A model generated the notes under the pieces. That model searched no databases. It saw only the letters and a list, made by a program, of their open reading frames with translations, and had not been told where the DNA came from. Shown in pieces: positions 10,461-21,273 of a stretch of DNA of 64,000 bases (the first letter of the stretch is position 1; the number at the start of each line of letters is the position of its first letter). The translations under genes were made by a program, and so were the position numbers. The DNA comes from Stentor coeruleus (Eukaryota; Ciliophora; Heterotrichea; Heterotrichida; Stentoridae): contig MPUH01000074.1 in NCBI GenBank assembly GCA_001970955.1, positions 1 to 64,000 on the forward strand. Reading direction: 5' to 3'.

Positions 10461-12992
10461 TTATAAAATCGAATTCGACCCTCTAAGTTTTGCTAGTTCC
10501 TCATAATATAAAGATTCATCAACAACACAAAGCCCTGTATAATCAATCCTATCAGCTGGGTCTCCATATCTTCTAACATTTTCAATAATTTTCTCTTCTG
10601 TCAATTGTCGTCTTGTCAATAATGTATTATGTGAAATAGGTCTATTACTTGTAAGAACAGGTATTTTCTGAGATATAACTTTCCGATACTCTGCTAATTC
10701 TTTTTCATCAATACCAAACTTATTCCTCCTTTTCCCATCCTGTTTCGACAACTCCCTTCTTTTTTTCTTAGTTTTTTTCTGCTGAGTTTTTTTTTTCCTA
10801 ACAATCACCGGCCAAGGTTTTTCTTTCAAATCAAAAATCTTTGATGAAAAAGCCGACTTTTCAGGTGTATAATTCCTCAAAAGCGGTGATGGGGTTTTAT
10901 CAACACCTAAATTGATGTTTTGAAACATAAACTTAAAATAATCTTCAGTAATTTCTTCTATCTCAGTAACCCCAGGTGCAAAGGTTTTATGAACTTTTAT
11001 TGATGTTGTTATTTGTTTATATGAAACTATAACAGTTTCATTAACAATAAGTAAACTTTCTATTGGATGTGGGTATTTTATTTCATGTAATAATTGTTTA
11101 TCAAAAGTCCAGATTTGTAATAAATTGTTATTATATGCAGTTGCTAATATTGAATTTTCTTGTACAACATCAATTGTGTTTATTAGAAAATCAGAATCAA
11201 CTTCTTTGTTCATAATCCTAAAAAGCCCATCGTCGATTAATTGAATAATTTCGCTTTGACCATTGGTGAAACTAATAAAAAATTTGTCAGGATCAAGACC
11301 ACGAAGATAACTAACTTGGGCTTTGAGTTCGATTCTTTTAAATTTGCTTAAGGTGTTATCTTTGAATGTGGAAATTATTAAGATATTTGCCGCACAAAGG
11401 GTTAGGATGAATCCTGGGATTTCTTCGATTATTATGATGGTTTCACGATGTACAGCGAATCTTGAGTAGATTTTATCGATTTTGTCGATGTTTACGAATA
11501 AAAGGATACCTTTGCCTGCTGCCATTGACAGGAATTTTTTTTGAGGGACTTCTTCAGCTGGGAGATGTTTTCGGAAGACTAATTCGCAGTCGTATTGAGG
11601 AGGGATGCATTGGACTTGTTTTATACACTGGACTGAAGATTGTATTGGACGAGTTTCAGCATCGGTTATATCCCCAGTACGGATCATTTTCTCTAAAAGC
11701 CCTGTTTCCCCTTCAATACTATATAAGCATATAACCCCTGAATCTAGTAATACAAGTACTCTTCTAGACTCTTCTAAAAACATAATATCTTTAAGATCAT
11801 GTGCTGAAGGAGGGGGATAAATTGTTGTGATAACTTTTCCCTTATCATATAAAACCACACTATTATCTTCACCAATAGCCGCAACTTTTTCATCAATCAA
11901 CTTCAAAGATTTAACCGCAGATACTGAAATAAACGACATTTTCCCTACTAAATTCAAATATGCAATACAAAGTTGGCTTTTAGTCGTATAAGCTAATGTT
12001 CCTTGATCTAAAAAATTTAAATATCCTAAAGGACTGTCCGTAACAGGCATATCAAAAGTATAAAGAAGTCTGAAATGTTCTAAACTCCACATTTTTACTG
12101 TAAAATCCATTGAAGCTGTAAGAAAATACATAGAGTTTATCAAAGCTATTGAAGGTACTGAGCGTGTATGACTTTGAAAAATATGTACAAGTTTAAACAT
12201 ATTAGCAACTTTATATATATAAACACTTCCTTGTGTTGTTGCTGCTATAACATAATCCTGTGAACCTGTATATGCACATTCTGTAATTAATGTTCCAGGG
12301 CATAGATCATCTCCTTCAGCACGAATATTACATCCAGGTAAGCTAACAAGTACAACATTACATTCACTCCAAGCTAAAAGTACGTCATATTGTCTAAAAA
12401 CTTTCATCCCTTTAATCCATTTAATACTAAAATTCAATTCTTTGATGATATCTGCTTTAAAATTCACAAAACCTCGATCTGGGTCTAAAAGCAAAGATTT
12501 TTCTATCTCATATTTTGTATCACAGTTCAAATTCATAACCGTGATTTTCGATGTACCTCCTAGAAAAATCAAATTATTATAATACTCAATATGATTGATT
12601 CTTGCTGATAAATTCACTGTTTTCCATAAATCTAATAGTACAGAAACTAACATAAGTTTTAAATCTGTACTAACAATAGCAAAACAATGATATTTATCGA
12701 TATAAGTGAATGTGAGAATTGATGGTATATGAAATGTATCAAAATAACTAGCAGAGTTTTTGATTTTGCCTGTTTTGTCAAATAGGTAGAAAAACTTTTC
12801 ATCAGAAGTAGCGTAAAGGTTATAAGATGAGATCCATAAGAGGACTTTTGGAGGAAGTTGCAACTTGGAAAAATTCGTCTCGGGAATCAACCCAAACATT
12901 TGTGAAGCAGTTGCGTGGTAGGTTTTACTTGGGGATTTGTAGTTGTTTATAGTCTCTTGACGAGTTAGAAGCCTTTTTACCCCAGTGCTCAT
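10461..12992 (-). CDS. large WD-repeat protein
   Basis: 843 aa. Blades of a beta-propeller can be read through most of the chain; the clearest is SHTRSVPSIALINSMYFLTASMDFTVKMW around residues 277-310, with weaker repeats before it (YTGSQDYVIAATTQGSVYIYKV) and after it. Two propellers in tandem would fit the length. The last 150 residues are basic (KKKTQQKKTKKKRREL at about 735-750) and non-repetitive. Proteins of this shape act as scaffolds, often in cilia or ribosome assembly, but the family was not identified. The start at 12992 follows TATAAAT. Confidence 0.85.
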   Translation of the reverse strand: MSTGVKRLLTRQETINNYKSPSKTYHATASQMFGLIPETNFSKLQLPPKVLLWISSYNLYATSDEKFFYLFDKTGKIKNSASYFDTFHIPSILTFTYIDKYHCFAIVSTDLKLMLVSVLLDLWKTVNLSARINHIEYYNNLIFLGGTSKITVMNLNCDTKYEIEKSLLLDPDRGFVNFKADIIKELNFSIKWIKGMKVFRQYDVLLAWSECNVVLVSLPGCNIRAEGDDLCPGTLITECAYTGSQDYVIAATTQGSVYIYKVANMFKLVHIFQSHTRSVPSIALINSMYFLTASMDFTVKMWSLEHFRLLYTFDMPVTDSPLGYLNFLDQGTLAYTTKSQLCIAYLNLVGKMSFISVSAVKSLKLIDEKVAAIGEDNSVVLYDKGKVITTIYPPPSAHDLKDIMFLEESRRVLVLLDSGVICLYSIEGETGLLEKMIRTGDITDAETRPIQSSVQCIKQVQCIPPQYDCELVFRKHLPAEEVPQKKFLSMAAGKGILLFVNIDKIDKIYSRFAVHRETIIIIEEIPGFILTLCAANILIISTFKDNTLSKFKRIELKAQVSYLRGLDPDKFFISFTNGQSEIIQLIDDGLFRIMNKEVDSDFLINTIDVVQENSILATAYNNNLLQIWTFDKQLLHEIKYPHPIESLLIVNETVIVSYKQITTSIKVHKTFAPGVTEIEEITEDYFKFMFQNINLGVDKTPSPLLRNYTPEKSAFSSKIFDLKEKPWPVIVRKKKTQQKKTKKKRRELSKQDGKRRNKFGIDEKELAEYRKVISQKIPVLTSNRPISHNTLLTRRQLTEEKIIENVRRYGDPADRIDYTGLCVVDESLYYEELAKLRGSNSIL

Positions 12993-13907
12993 ATTTATAT
13001 AACTGTAATATTTTTTAGTTTTGATAAGAAAGTTGTTTTGGATAAGAAAAGATCCTTCTTATTTTTGGAGTTGATGATAAAAGGATGATGATTTTTGACT
13101 AAAAGATTTTTTTGGATGAGGTTTTTGGAAATTTAGAAGAGATTTGTCTGTTTTTGAAAAAAAAAATATTAGGAAGATGAGGATGTGTCGAAGGGATTTT
13201 GTAAAGATATTGGGAAATATGAGGAAAACTGTTGTGGATGAAGACTTGAAAAAAAATTATGATTTCTAAGAAAAAAGAAGCTGTTTGATGGTTTATAAGT
13301 AGAGTTTAAACTATTTTATGATATGAATTATTCAACACAATTTAATCTTTCTAATCAGCTTATAAAATCTTATCTCAGATGAACTTTTGTGATGGCCAGA
13401 TTCACATTTTTACTTTAAATAAAAACGACATTAGTATTTATTATTGGCTTCTTGAATATGGATTTTTATTAAAATTATCTTATGTGCTCCCACTTCAAAA
13501 AAATAATACAATATAAATTGAACATTGCTCATCGTCTTATAAAGTAATTAAAATAATAGTGTATTATCAAATATTAATAAATTTATAACATAATAATATC
13601 ATTCTACCATAAATACCTTTCAATATTCTTAACTATATTTTCATATAATCCTCACCCTGTTTCATCTAAAAAGTTTAAATCCTTTATTCAAAGGTTTTAA
13701 TTATCCCATAAGAATTTAATCTCTAGTAAAATTCAAACCCAAGTCATGATGAAAATCCCTGAAATTATCAATTCACCATCCCACTACCCAAAAACTTCAA
13801 AATAACAACCAAACACAAAAACCATAAAGACAAAAAACACGAAATCCTCACAGTAATACAAAGGTAAATTTGTTGTAGAAATTTATTTAAACCTAACCAA
13901 AAGTGTT
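12993..13907. other. intergenic with a possible gene relic
   Basis: Right half C-rich, left half G-rich on the plus strand. At about 13380-13520 a short plus frame (MNFCDGQIHIFTLNKNDISI) reads like protein and is preceded in a second frame by NYSTQFNLSNQLIKSYL. This may be a small decayed fragment. No other feature was seen. Confidence 0.4.
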
Positions 13908-15836
13908 TTATCTATGTCTCTTATCATCTTTTTTATCCAACAAAGGTTCATACTTTTTCTCACTCCCTTCTAAAAAGTATTTTTCAAGATTCATCACAGG
14001 CATCTCAACCATAAGTACAACAGGAATCGCAAATAACTGACAAGCAAAAAAGAACCCAATCGTATCCCTAACATTTGTATACAAATTAAATTCCCAAGCT
14101 TCCTTCTGCCCTCTATATACAATTTCCATCAAATTTGAATGAATCAAGAATACCGTAAAATTTAACCTTGCAAAAATAACAAAAGGATAAAGCGACATTA
14201 GACTACTAAAAAGTCTAAAATATCCTAAAAGCATAGGGGTCAATATAAGCCAAATCCCTAATGAAGCTGTGATTCTTTCAAAAGTTAAAAATATTATATT
14301 TCCAGTTGATGTCCAATGGATGTAATGATTATCAGAACCAGGGTTTTCATATAGTTCAAAAGCGAAATACATGATTAAGTTAAGTAATACCAAACCAAAA
14401 ATAAAGCAAAAGTATCTAAAAATAGTATTTTCAAATAACTGGGCGAATTTTAATGCTAGTTTATCTTTGACATTCATACCTTCAGTTTTACTTTGTCTGT
14501 ATGCATTAACAATATATGCTGTCATTATTCCTAAAGCATAAGGTCCAATACGACAATAGGGTTTGTTATAATAATACCAAAAATGATCACCATTATGACC
14601 TTCGTCAAAGAAACTAGGGTTAATATCGGTATACCATGCTACTGTCATTGAACTTATAATGCTAAATATAGCTAAAAAAGTTGAAAAAACCCATCCGAGA
14701 GTTTCGTTTATCTTCACATAGCATAGATTTATCAATATACAGATCAGTAAGAACTGTAAATCATTAGCGTTATACCAACCTGCTGTAAGACAAGCGTTTC
14801 CTTTATAATTTGGGACAAAATTATTGATATATATTAAATTTGTCCACCAGTAATCTTCGCACATTGAAGTTGACCTGTCTGCTTCAAACCACATAGGCCC
14901 TGTCCTTAAATAGCTTTGTAATGTCCAGAAAAAAAACAAAAGAAAAAAGTACACAGAACTAAAAAGTAAATAACGATGGATAATAATTTTATAAATTTTC
15001 CTAAAAATTGATTCATGAGATGGTTTTTGAAAGTCATGTATCATATGATAAGTCATAAGAAATCCAACAACTACAAAAAAAGTATCAACTGCATAAAACC
15101 CTCCATAAACTATATAATAAAATAAATTATGGGTATTATCATATGCTGTAGGATAATTTTTTAAAGCAGGAATAAAATACATAAATTGACAAGTATGTCC
15201 AAGAATAATCCACCCAATGCTCCAACAACGAGCTGAGTTTATAAGGTCAAAAGGGTCCCTTTTTCCTGATTTAGTTTCTGGAATACATTCAAATAGTTTC
15301 TTTGTATTCGTCACAATTGAAAAACACAAAATCAACTGTACTAATGGATCTGATTTTTTTTGCTCCTCAAGCATTGTATAATCAAAAACCCCTGCCATAA
15401 CACAAACTATCACCAAAATAATTATTATCAAAATCATCAGTAAAGCTCCTTTAGAAAACTTTCCATAATGTTCTTTTTCGTATTCTTTAGAAAATATCAC
15501 ATCATAATTTTCAGATAATTCAAGGACAATACCAGGTATTGTTAAATTTTTATAATCAGACTTTTCACAAACTGAAGGTCCACATAAAGTTTGGACAATA
15601 ATTGGTGATTTTCTAAAGCTTAAAACAACATATTTTGATGTATCCAATTTATTACAAGCTTCATAATCACCTAAATTGTTAAGTGTGAAACCTGAATATT
15701 TGAACATGTCATTGTAAATGGAAGATGAGGATTGATTTTGTCCATGACTAAAGATAAGAGACCATTCAGATAAACATTGAGGACTTGTGCTGTGTACAAG
15801 GTTGATAGTTAAAGCTCTGAGTATTGTAAGGAACAT
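13908..15836 (-). CDS. NRF-6-type membrane acyltransferase
   Basis: 642 aa. The N-terminus is hydrophobic, followed by a Cys-containing extracytoplasmic domain (CLSEWSLIFSHG.., ..CGPSVCEKS) like the NRF domain of nose-resistant-to-fluoxetine proteins, then one membrane segment near 130-150. From about 195 (LINSARCWSIGWIILGHT) the acyltransferase-3 domain begins and contains some ten further membrane segments. The His in WIILGHTCQF matches the conserved position of the family. Members move acyl groups across or onto extracellular substrates; in nematodes they affect lipid transport and drug uptake. The substrate here is unknown. The C-terminus is charged (KKDDKRHR). Confidence 0.88.
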   Translation of the reverse strand: MFLTILRALTINLVHSTSPQCLSEWSLIFSHGQNQSSSSIYNDMFKYSGFTLNNLGDYEACNKLDTSKYVVLSFRKSPIIVQTLCGPSVCEKSDYKNLTIPGIVLELSENYDVIFSKEYEKEHYGKFSKGALLMILIIIILVIVCVMAGVFDYTMLEEQKKSDPLVQLILCFSIVTNTKKLFECIPETKSGKRDPFDLINSARCWSIGWIILGHTCQFMYFIPALKNYPTAYDNTHNLFYYIVYGGFYAVDTFFVVVGFLMTYHMIHDFQKPSHESIFRKIYKIIIHRYLLFSSVYFFLLFFFWTLQSYLRTGPMWFEADRSTSMCEDYWWTNLIYINNFVPNYKGNACLTAGWYNANDLQFLLICILINLCYVKINETLGWVFSTFLAIFSIISSMTVAWYTDINPSFFDEGHNGDHFWYYYNKPYCRIGPYALGIMTAYIVNAYRQSKTEGMNVKDKLALKFAQLFENTIFRYFCFIFGLVLLNLIMYFAFELYENPGSDNHYIHWTSTGNIIFLTFERITASLGIWLILTPMLLGYFRLFSSLMSLYPFVIFARLNFTVFLIHSNLMEIVYRGQKEAWEFNLYTNVRDTIGFFFACQLFAIPVVLMVEMPVMNLEKYFLEGSEKKYEPLLDKKDDKRHR

Positions 15837-16784
15837 TTATATCCATGTTTTAAGTAGCTAATATTTAAATTTTATTATTTAAGCGCACTTTTTGTTGTAT
15901 AAAGTAGGAGGAAGATTGCTGAGATTGAAAGGAAATTGTGATAAGGAATAAGATATGCTTTTGAGAATAGATTAGAAAATTTGTAGTAAAGAATATTTGA
16001 ATTGTTTTATTTGGAAGAGGGTTGCTTAGATTAAAGGGAAATTAAATTATGGGAGAAATTTGTCAGGATTAGGAAGAGTTTTGGGTAAATTAGGGGTTTT
16101 TTTTTAGGGGATTTGTTTTGGGATAAGTTGATATGAATGGTAGGAAATTTAGTCACAAATAAAGATTTTGTGTACTGGAGGATTGATAAGGATATTAAAG
16201 TTATGGAATTTAGAAGGTTTTGCATAGGCTTGAGATTATAGATTTAGGCTTATGCATTTTAGTTTAAAACTATCAGATTTTATAGCCAAAACTATGTACA
16301 CCAAAATTATACATGGAAAAACTTGGCATGTAATTCAATGATTTTTCGAAAGATTTTTTAATGATTTTCCTGATTTTTGGCTAATGTTTTTGTAATATTT
16401 TTCCAATGATTTTTAATAGTCAAGCTATTGCTAATGGATATACCGATAATTATAATATTTTTTATGATATTTATTGCCGCTTATTAAACTTAATTATATT
16501 TATATAAGGTGAACCTAAGTCAAAAGCTACCTTTGAATAATAATAAAATATGATATTAATATTAGCTAAACAGTAAGTGCATTGATATTTAAAGCTAAAG
16601 TATTTTTACAAATAAAAATTTACTTTAAATAAAACCCACCTTCATAATTTGTTTGTAAGTTTTTCATAAGCTCCCAACAATCCTAATCAACTTTAAAAAA
16701 AATTGAAATCTGTAATCTTTACTAATTCTTTACCAAAATGCACCATTATAATCTTATAATAAAATCACCTAAAATTAAATATAA
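15837..16784. other. intergenic region between divergent genes
   Basis: Shared upstream region. It is G-rich to about 16240, AT-rich in the middle and C-rich from about 16620. A minus-strand open frame at 16031-16225 is made of skewed flank sequence and is not supported as a gene. Confidence 0.6.
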
Positions 16785-17369
16785 ATGCGGCCTCTCCAAG
16801 CTCTAGTCATTGTTTACACAGGGGAGATTCCTCACTCTGAATCATTAAATAATGTTATTTCTAATGGTATCTGTGGAAGACTAGTCCTCAAAGGTCAAAA
16901 AACCTTAACAGAAACTATATCATCTCTTAGAAAAGCGAAATTTTTCTCAGACTACCCAGGACAAGATTTAGAGCATACACAAAACCCAATAGAATACATA
17001 CAAAGCCAAAATTTCAATTTAATCTATGGGTTTTTTAATGTTTGGGATCATGTGGAAAAGGTAATCCAATTTGCTGAAGATCAAAATTTCTTTATAAGTT
17101 TTATTTGGAATCAAGAAATGCCAGTAGAATATGAGAGACACCCAATAACACCTTTACAAAGTTATCAGTTTGATAATTGTGAAATGATCAATGAAGAACT
17201 AAATAGAAGCGTGTTTTTTGTTGACTATGAAAAAAATTATACAAGAAAAGATTGGATTAGAGGATATGAGGATATAGAATTAATAGGGGCAAGTAGGTTT
17301 GTCCTTTGTGAAAAACATCATGAAGAAGTTTTGGCTAGACTTGGAGTTAACCCTAAATATGGATCTTAA
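16785..17369 (+). CDS. conserved-looking protein of unknown function
   Basis: 194 aa, intronless, start directly after ATATAA. Mixed alpha/beta composition with no signal peptide or membrane segment (LQALVIVYTGEIP, FNLIYGFFNVWDHVEKVI, DWIRGYEDIELIGASRFVL). Balanced codon use and an even mix of residues make it a real gene. No domain was recognised. It ends 86 bp before the 3' end of the convergent CDPK gene. Confidence 0.8.
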   Translation: MRPLQALVIVYTGEIPHSESLNNVISNGICGRLVLKGQKTLTETISSLRKAKFFSDYPGQDLEHTQNPIEYIQSQNFNLIYGFFNVWDHVEKVIQFAEDQNFFISFIWNQEMPVEYERHPITPLQSYQFDNCEMINEELNRSVFFVDYEKNYTRKDWIRGYEDIELIGASRFVLCEKHHEEVLARLGVNPKYGS

Positions 17370-17455
17370 ATATAGGTTTTGAATAAGATAAATCTGGGTT
17401 TTTAGATTTGTTTAGTAAAAATTTTAAATTAATAAGTACTTTGGATTGCTTTGAA

Positions 17456-19030
17456 TTACTTGCCTTTCTTTTTTTCCTCAGTATCTAGTGGTTCAGGAAT
17501 TTCGTGTGTTTGGGTAGCTACATGGGTAATACGGTCTAAAATTCCACAGAATTCTTTGAAATCTATTTGTGATGGGTTTTTGAGTGTCAGTTCTCTCATC
17601 ATTGTATCGACGTCTGTATCAGTGATTTCAATCCCAGTCTTTTCAAGAGCTTTTTTCAACTGAGCCTTACTAATAAACCCTTGATTATCCTGCATATCTC
17701 TTACAATATCAAATCTTTTAAAAGCCGCCCAAACATTTTCCTGTTTCATAATAGTCCCTATTTCTAACGTAGCAGCAAGAAACTCAGTATAGCTTAAAAG
17801 TCCATTTCTATCAAAGTCCGCTTCTCTAATAACATCTATTTATAAAACACCTTGAATCCGAGTTTCTGTAGCATCCAAGCCAGCTTGAACAAAAGCAAAT
17901 TCAAGGTCTTTATCAGAAATAAACCCTGAATGACTTTGATCCATTTTCCTAAACACATCTTTTAAATGGAAAATTTCATTATCTGAAAGCATTTGAACGA
18001 TCATTTTCATTATTTCACCTTTGATTTTACTTTCTGCTTTGAAATTATATAACCTCGCAACTACTGTTATATCCAAAGGTCTATCAATAATTGAGCTTAT
18101 ATTATTTCTAAACCATATATCTTCCATAGCTTCAAAAGCAGTGATACGTTTTTTCGAATCAGGGTTTAATAATTTTCTAATAAGTTCTTTCGCTTCTTTT
18201 GATACAGTTTCAAATTCTTTTTCTTTTAGTGAGTATTTAGCTTTTAAAACTTTTTTAAATATTTCCGCTTTATTCTCGCCACGGAAAGGTGGATATCCAA
18301 CTAATAGAGTATGTAAAATAACCCCTAAACTCCAAATATCACATTCTGGACCATAGTTACCGTTTATTATTTCAGGGGCAACATAATAAGGAGTTCCAAC
18401 AACAGTTGACATGCCTTTATCTTTAGTGAATTTGCTAGCAAGGCCGAAATCTACAAGTTTTACTTCAGAATCATCTCTTTTAGTATCAAAAAGACAGTTT
18501 TCTGGTTTTAAATCCCTATGAGCTATATTAGAAACATGCAAATGGTTTATAGAATAAAAAAGCTTGTACATGAGAAATGCAGCTTCTTTTTCTGAGTATT
18601 TGCCTTTTTTTTCTAAACGATCATAAAGTTCGCCACCAGAACAGCATTCCATGACAATGTGAATATATTTATCATCTTCAAAAACTTCATAGAGTTTGAT
18701 TATATTCGGATGATCGACAGTTTTGAGGATTGTGAGTTCCCTTTGGAGGTTTTGTAGTTCTTCTTTGACTCTTTCTTTAAGCACACTTTTGATAGCGACT
18801 TTCTGTTTGTTACCAAGCTTGCTGATTCCTAGCTTGACTACACCAAAATGCCCAGATCCTAGGTTTTGTTTGAATTCATAGTATTTGTGGATATCTAAAT
18901 AATTTTTACTGTCTGTTATAATGTAAATATTCACTGAAGTCTCAGGTGGTGGAGGGCTGATTTGTATATGATGCACCTTAATCTCAGGAACATTAGCATT
19001 AACAGCTTTTTTAGAAACAACACAACCCAT
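17456..19030 (-). CDS. calcium-dependent protein kinase (CDPK)
   Basis: The coding sequence is complement(join(17456..17689, 17705..17835, 17851..19030)), 514 aa. N-terminus MGCVVSKK suits N-myristoylation at Gly2 and palmitoylation at Cys3. Kinase motifs: GSGHFGVV (58-65), VAIKS with the ATP-binding Lys81, HRDLKPEN (171-178), DFG (194-196), GTPYYVAPE (212-220). EF-hands follow: MDQSHSGFISDKD; DFDRNGLLSYTE, completed only after splicing the first intron; DIDNQGFISKAQ, restored by removing the second; and a degenerate fourth hand. Alveolate CDPKs couple Ca2+ rises to phosphorylation at membranes. A reader who ignores the introns would call two broken pieces. Confidence 0.95.
17690..17704 (-). 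other. probable in-frame 15-nt intron hidden inside an open frame
   Basis: On the minus strand the 15 bases GTAAGAGATATGCAG have GT..AG ends and no stop, so the frame stays open if they are kept. Kept, they insert VRDMQ into the third EF-hand and break its calcium loop; removed, the loop reads DIDNQGFIS, a normal spacing. Confidence 0.75.
17836..17850 (-). other. 15-nt intron
   Basis: On the minus strand GTGTTTTATAAATAG, GT..AG ends, containing an in-frame TAA. Removing it joins RIQ to DVIREADFDRNGLL and completes the second EF-hand. Confidence 0.94.
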
Positions 19031-20113
19031 TTATTTTTATAATAAGGCTTAAGGCTAGTTATAAACTTAGTTTAAAAATGGTTTGAGTTCATAATATAAA
19101 GTATTTATATGACATGATTATTTAAATCTTATTTCTTTTTGAATTCTCAAGATTTCTTAGGCTATTCTATTTTTTTTAGTTGTAAGATGTGGTAATATTC
19201 TATGTGAAAAAGGTAGAATTTTTGGTTTTAGGATATAAGAATGTATGATTATGATTTAGTAGGATAGGATAAGATTGCAATTTAAGATGAAAATAAGAAA
19301 CTGCAGATAATGATTTTGGAGTAAAGGTTGTGTTATTAGATTTAATTCTCAGTTTTTTCTTTGTGTATTTAGTTTTATTCAATTATAAGATTTTTATTAT
19401 TTTTATTTTAGATTGATAATGAATTTATGGATATACTTGATTGTAGGTAGGGAAATATAAAGTAAAATCGATTTAAAATATTTCTGGAATTTAATTGAGG
19501 TTGGTATTGCTTTGGTTGTGTTGCTCCTGATATCTGTTTAAGACTTTTTTACATTTTTGGTAAAAATTATATTATACTGTCAAATTAGTATTCATTCTTT
19601 TATGGCAAGGAAAAAAGCATGATTCGTATAAATTTTTATTGAAAAAAAATATTATAGGATTGTTAATAAATATATTTATTTTTGTATTAATTTAAACACT
19701 AGAGGGGTGATTTAGTGGTATGAATGATGAATTGTAAAAGTTTAGAGAGAAATATCTAGTGTAATTCAAGATTCTAGGCAAGTACTAAGCATTGAAATAC
19801 TATAAAAATAAATAAATCATAAAACTATGCTGCTTTAAGCTTATTATCATATTATATTGTTAAAGTTATTATGTTATATATTATAATATCTTTATTTAGT
19901 GATTACTTAATTATATGAATTTATGATGTTATATATACCCAATAATTAATATTGAATTTTAAAATAATTATTCTAGTCATCATCCAAAATCATAATTTTG
20001 CATCCAATTCTATAAAAAAAATCACAAAACCCTTCAAGAATATCTAAAAATTTCAAAACCAATGCCAAAACCCCATCAAAAAACCTCACCTCATAACATT
20101 TTCCCTAATAAAC
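19031..20113. other. intergenic region between divergent genes, with a possible stem
   Basis: Left part G-rich, last 200 bases C-rich. At 19696-19762 the arms ACACTAGA and TCTAGTGT pair over 8 bp around a 51-base interior that is less AT-rich than its surroundings and contains ATGATGA. It may be a small RNA or chance. Confidence 0.35.
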
Positions 20114-21154
20114 ATGGGCTGTAATGCAACAAGGTCAGTCCTAATAAGTAACATCTCATCTTTATCCGACTCTTTAGACAGCGAAATTGTTTCACTAAAA
20201 GAAATTCGAGACACCCTTTCAAACGAACTTCGCAAGTTCTCATCTGAAGAAATTTTCATAGGCCAAGATCTGCTAAACCTAAAAAAATCCATAAAAGCAA
20301 GTTTAAATCAAGCAAGTGCCTTAATATTCGAAATCATAAACCTCCCATCATTACGTTCTGAAATCAATGATCAAAAACAATCATTAGCATGTGTTATAGC
20401 TGAAACTTTATCTCAAATCCTTTATGATATAGAACAATTTGATCAACTTGTTATAGAAAAGAAAAACTATAAAGAAAAAAACATGAAATTAAACAAAGAA
20501 ATCCTTGATGCCCAAGAAGATAAAATGAAGTATCAAGAATGTTATGAAGAAAATAGTAAATTTTTCAATAATGATGAAGTATTTAGAAAAGAAATCACTA
20601 TATTAGAGATGCAAAAAATCGAATTTGATGAAGAAATATCTGAATATAATAAAGGGGTAAGATCATTGTTAAGAAGATCTAAAAGTAGAATTGAAGATAG
20701 AGTCGCTGATCTTAATGAAGAAGATGCAAGAGTTGAATTGGCTGCGGTAAGTAAAAGAGTTAGAGGACTTAAAGATATGATTGAGTTTTATAAGAAAGGA
20801 AATACTCGAGATATCGGTTTAACCTTTGGCAAACATGAAAAACAAGAAAAAATCATAAAAGACTACAACCGCATAATAAACTTAAAAAAAGAACGTATTA
20901 AAAACCTAAGGACCCAACTTCATATAATCAGACAAGATACTGAAATCTTAGAAAATAAACTTTCAGAGTCATATAAAAGTGAAGACAAGTTCAGTATGAT
21001 AAACAAAATCATTCAAAGATGCAGAAGTGTTTCAAGAAACAGTAATCCTGATACTGTCAAAAAAATCATAAAGAAAAAAACTTTGCTTTCAAATGTAGAA
21101 GAAACTGTTAATAAAGTTCGAATCGCTAAGCTTAAATTAGATAATCAAATATGA
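20114..21154 (+). CDS. coiled-coil protein with acylation-type N-terminus
   Basis: 346 aa, mostly coiled coil (about 15-110, 120-165 and 185-310) with a basic tail. It opens MGCNATRS: Gly2 and Cys3 with Ser/Thr nearby suit dual myristoyl/palmitoyl anchoring, as in the neighbouring CDPK (MGCVVSKK). No other domain was seen. It may be a membrane-tethered cytoskeletal linker; that is inference from composition. The start is the first ATG of the frame and lies after C-rich flank; the TATA-like string seen at other starts is absent here. Confidence 0.82.
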   Translation: MGCNATRSVLISNISSLSDSLDSEIVSLKEIRDTLSNELRKFSSEEIFIGQDLLNLKKSIKASLNQASALIFEIINLPSLRSEINDQKQSLACVIAETLSQILYDIEQFDQLVIEKKNYKEKNMKLNKEILDAQEDKMKYQECYEENSKFFNNDEVFRKEITILEMQKIEFDEEISEYNKGVRSLLRRSKSRIEDRVADLNEEDARVELAAVSKRVRGLKDMIEFYKKGNTRDIGLTFGKHEKQEKIIKDYNRIINLKKERIKNLRTQLHIIRQDTEILENKLSESYKSEDKFSMINKIIQRCRSVSRNSNPDTVKKIIKKKTLLSNVEETVNKVRIAKLKLDNQI

Positions 21155-21273
21155 TAAGTTAAATAAAGTCAGTTTTCTTATGGAAATCTTAAAAAATATA
21201 TAGAAACTTATGAGATTTTATATAAAATTGTGATATTATTATGACAAAAAAATCAATAATCTTATTATTCCTA

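Noticed and set aside
9490-12992. Fusion of the coiled-coil and WD-repeat genes through a short intron
   Set aside because: They are 17 bp apart with a stop before any GT and no 15- or 16-nt GT..AG segment that would join the frames.
16031-16225. Minus-strand frames in flanks (also 19200-19382, 28303-28557, 43317-43641, 49156-49344, 50121-50405)
   Set aside because: All lie in strongly skewed flanks or over real genes, are rich in a few residues, and show no domain or start context.
19700-19800. Degenerate tRNA reading
   Set aside because: A D-arm-like TTAGTGGTA and a TTCAAGATTC are present, but no acceptor or T stem pairs properly.
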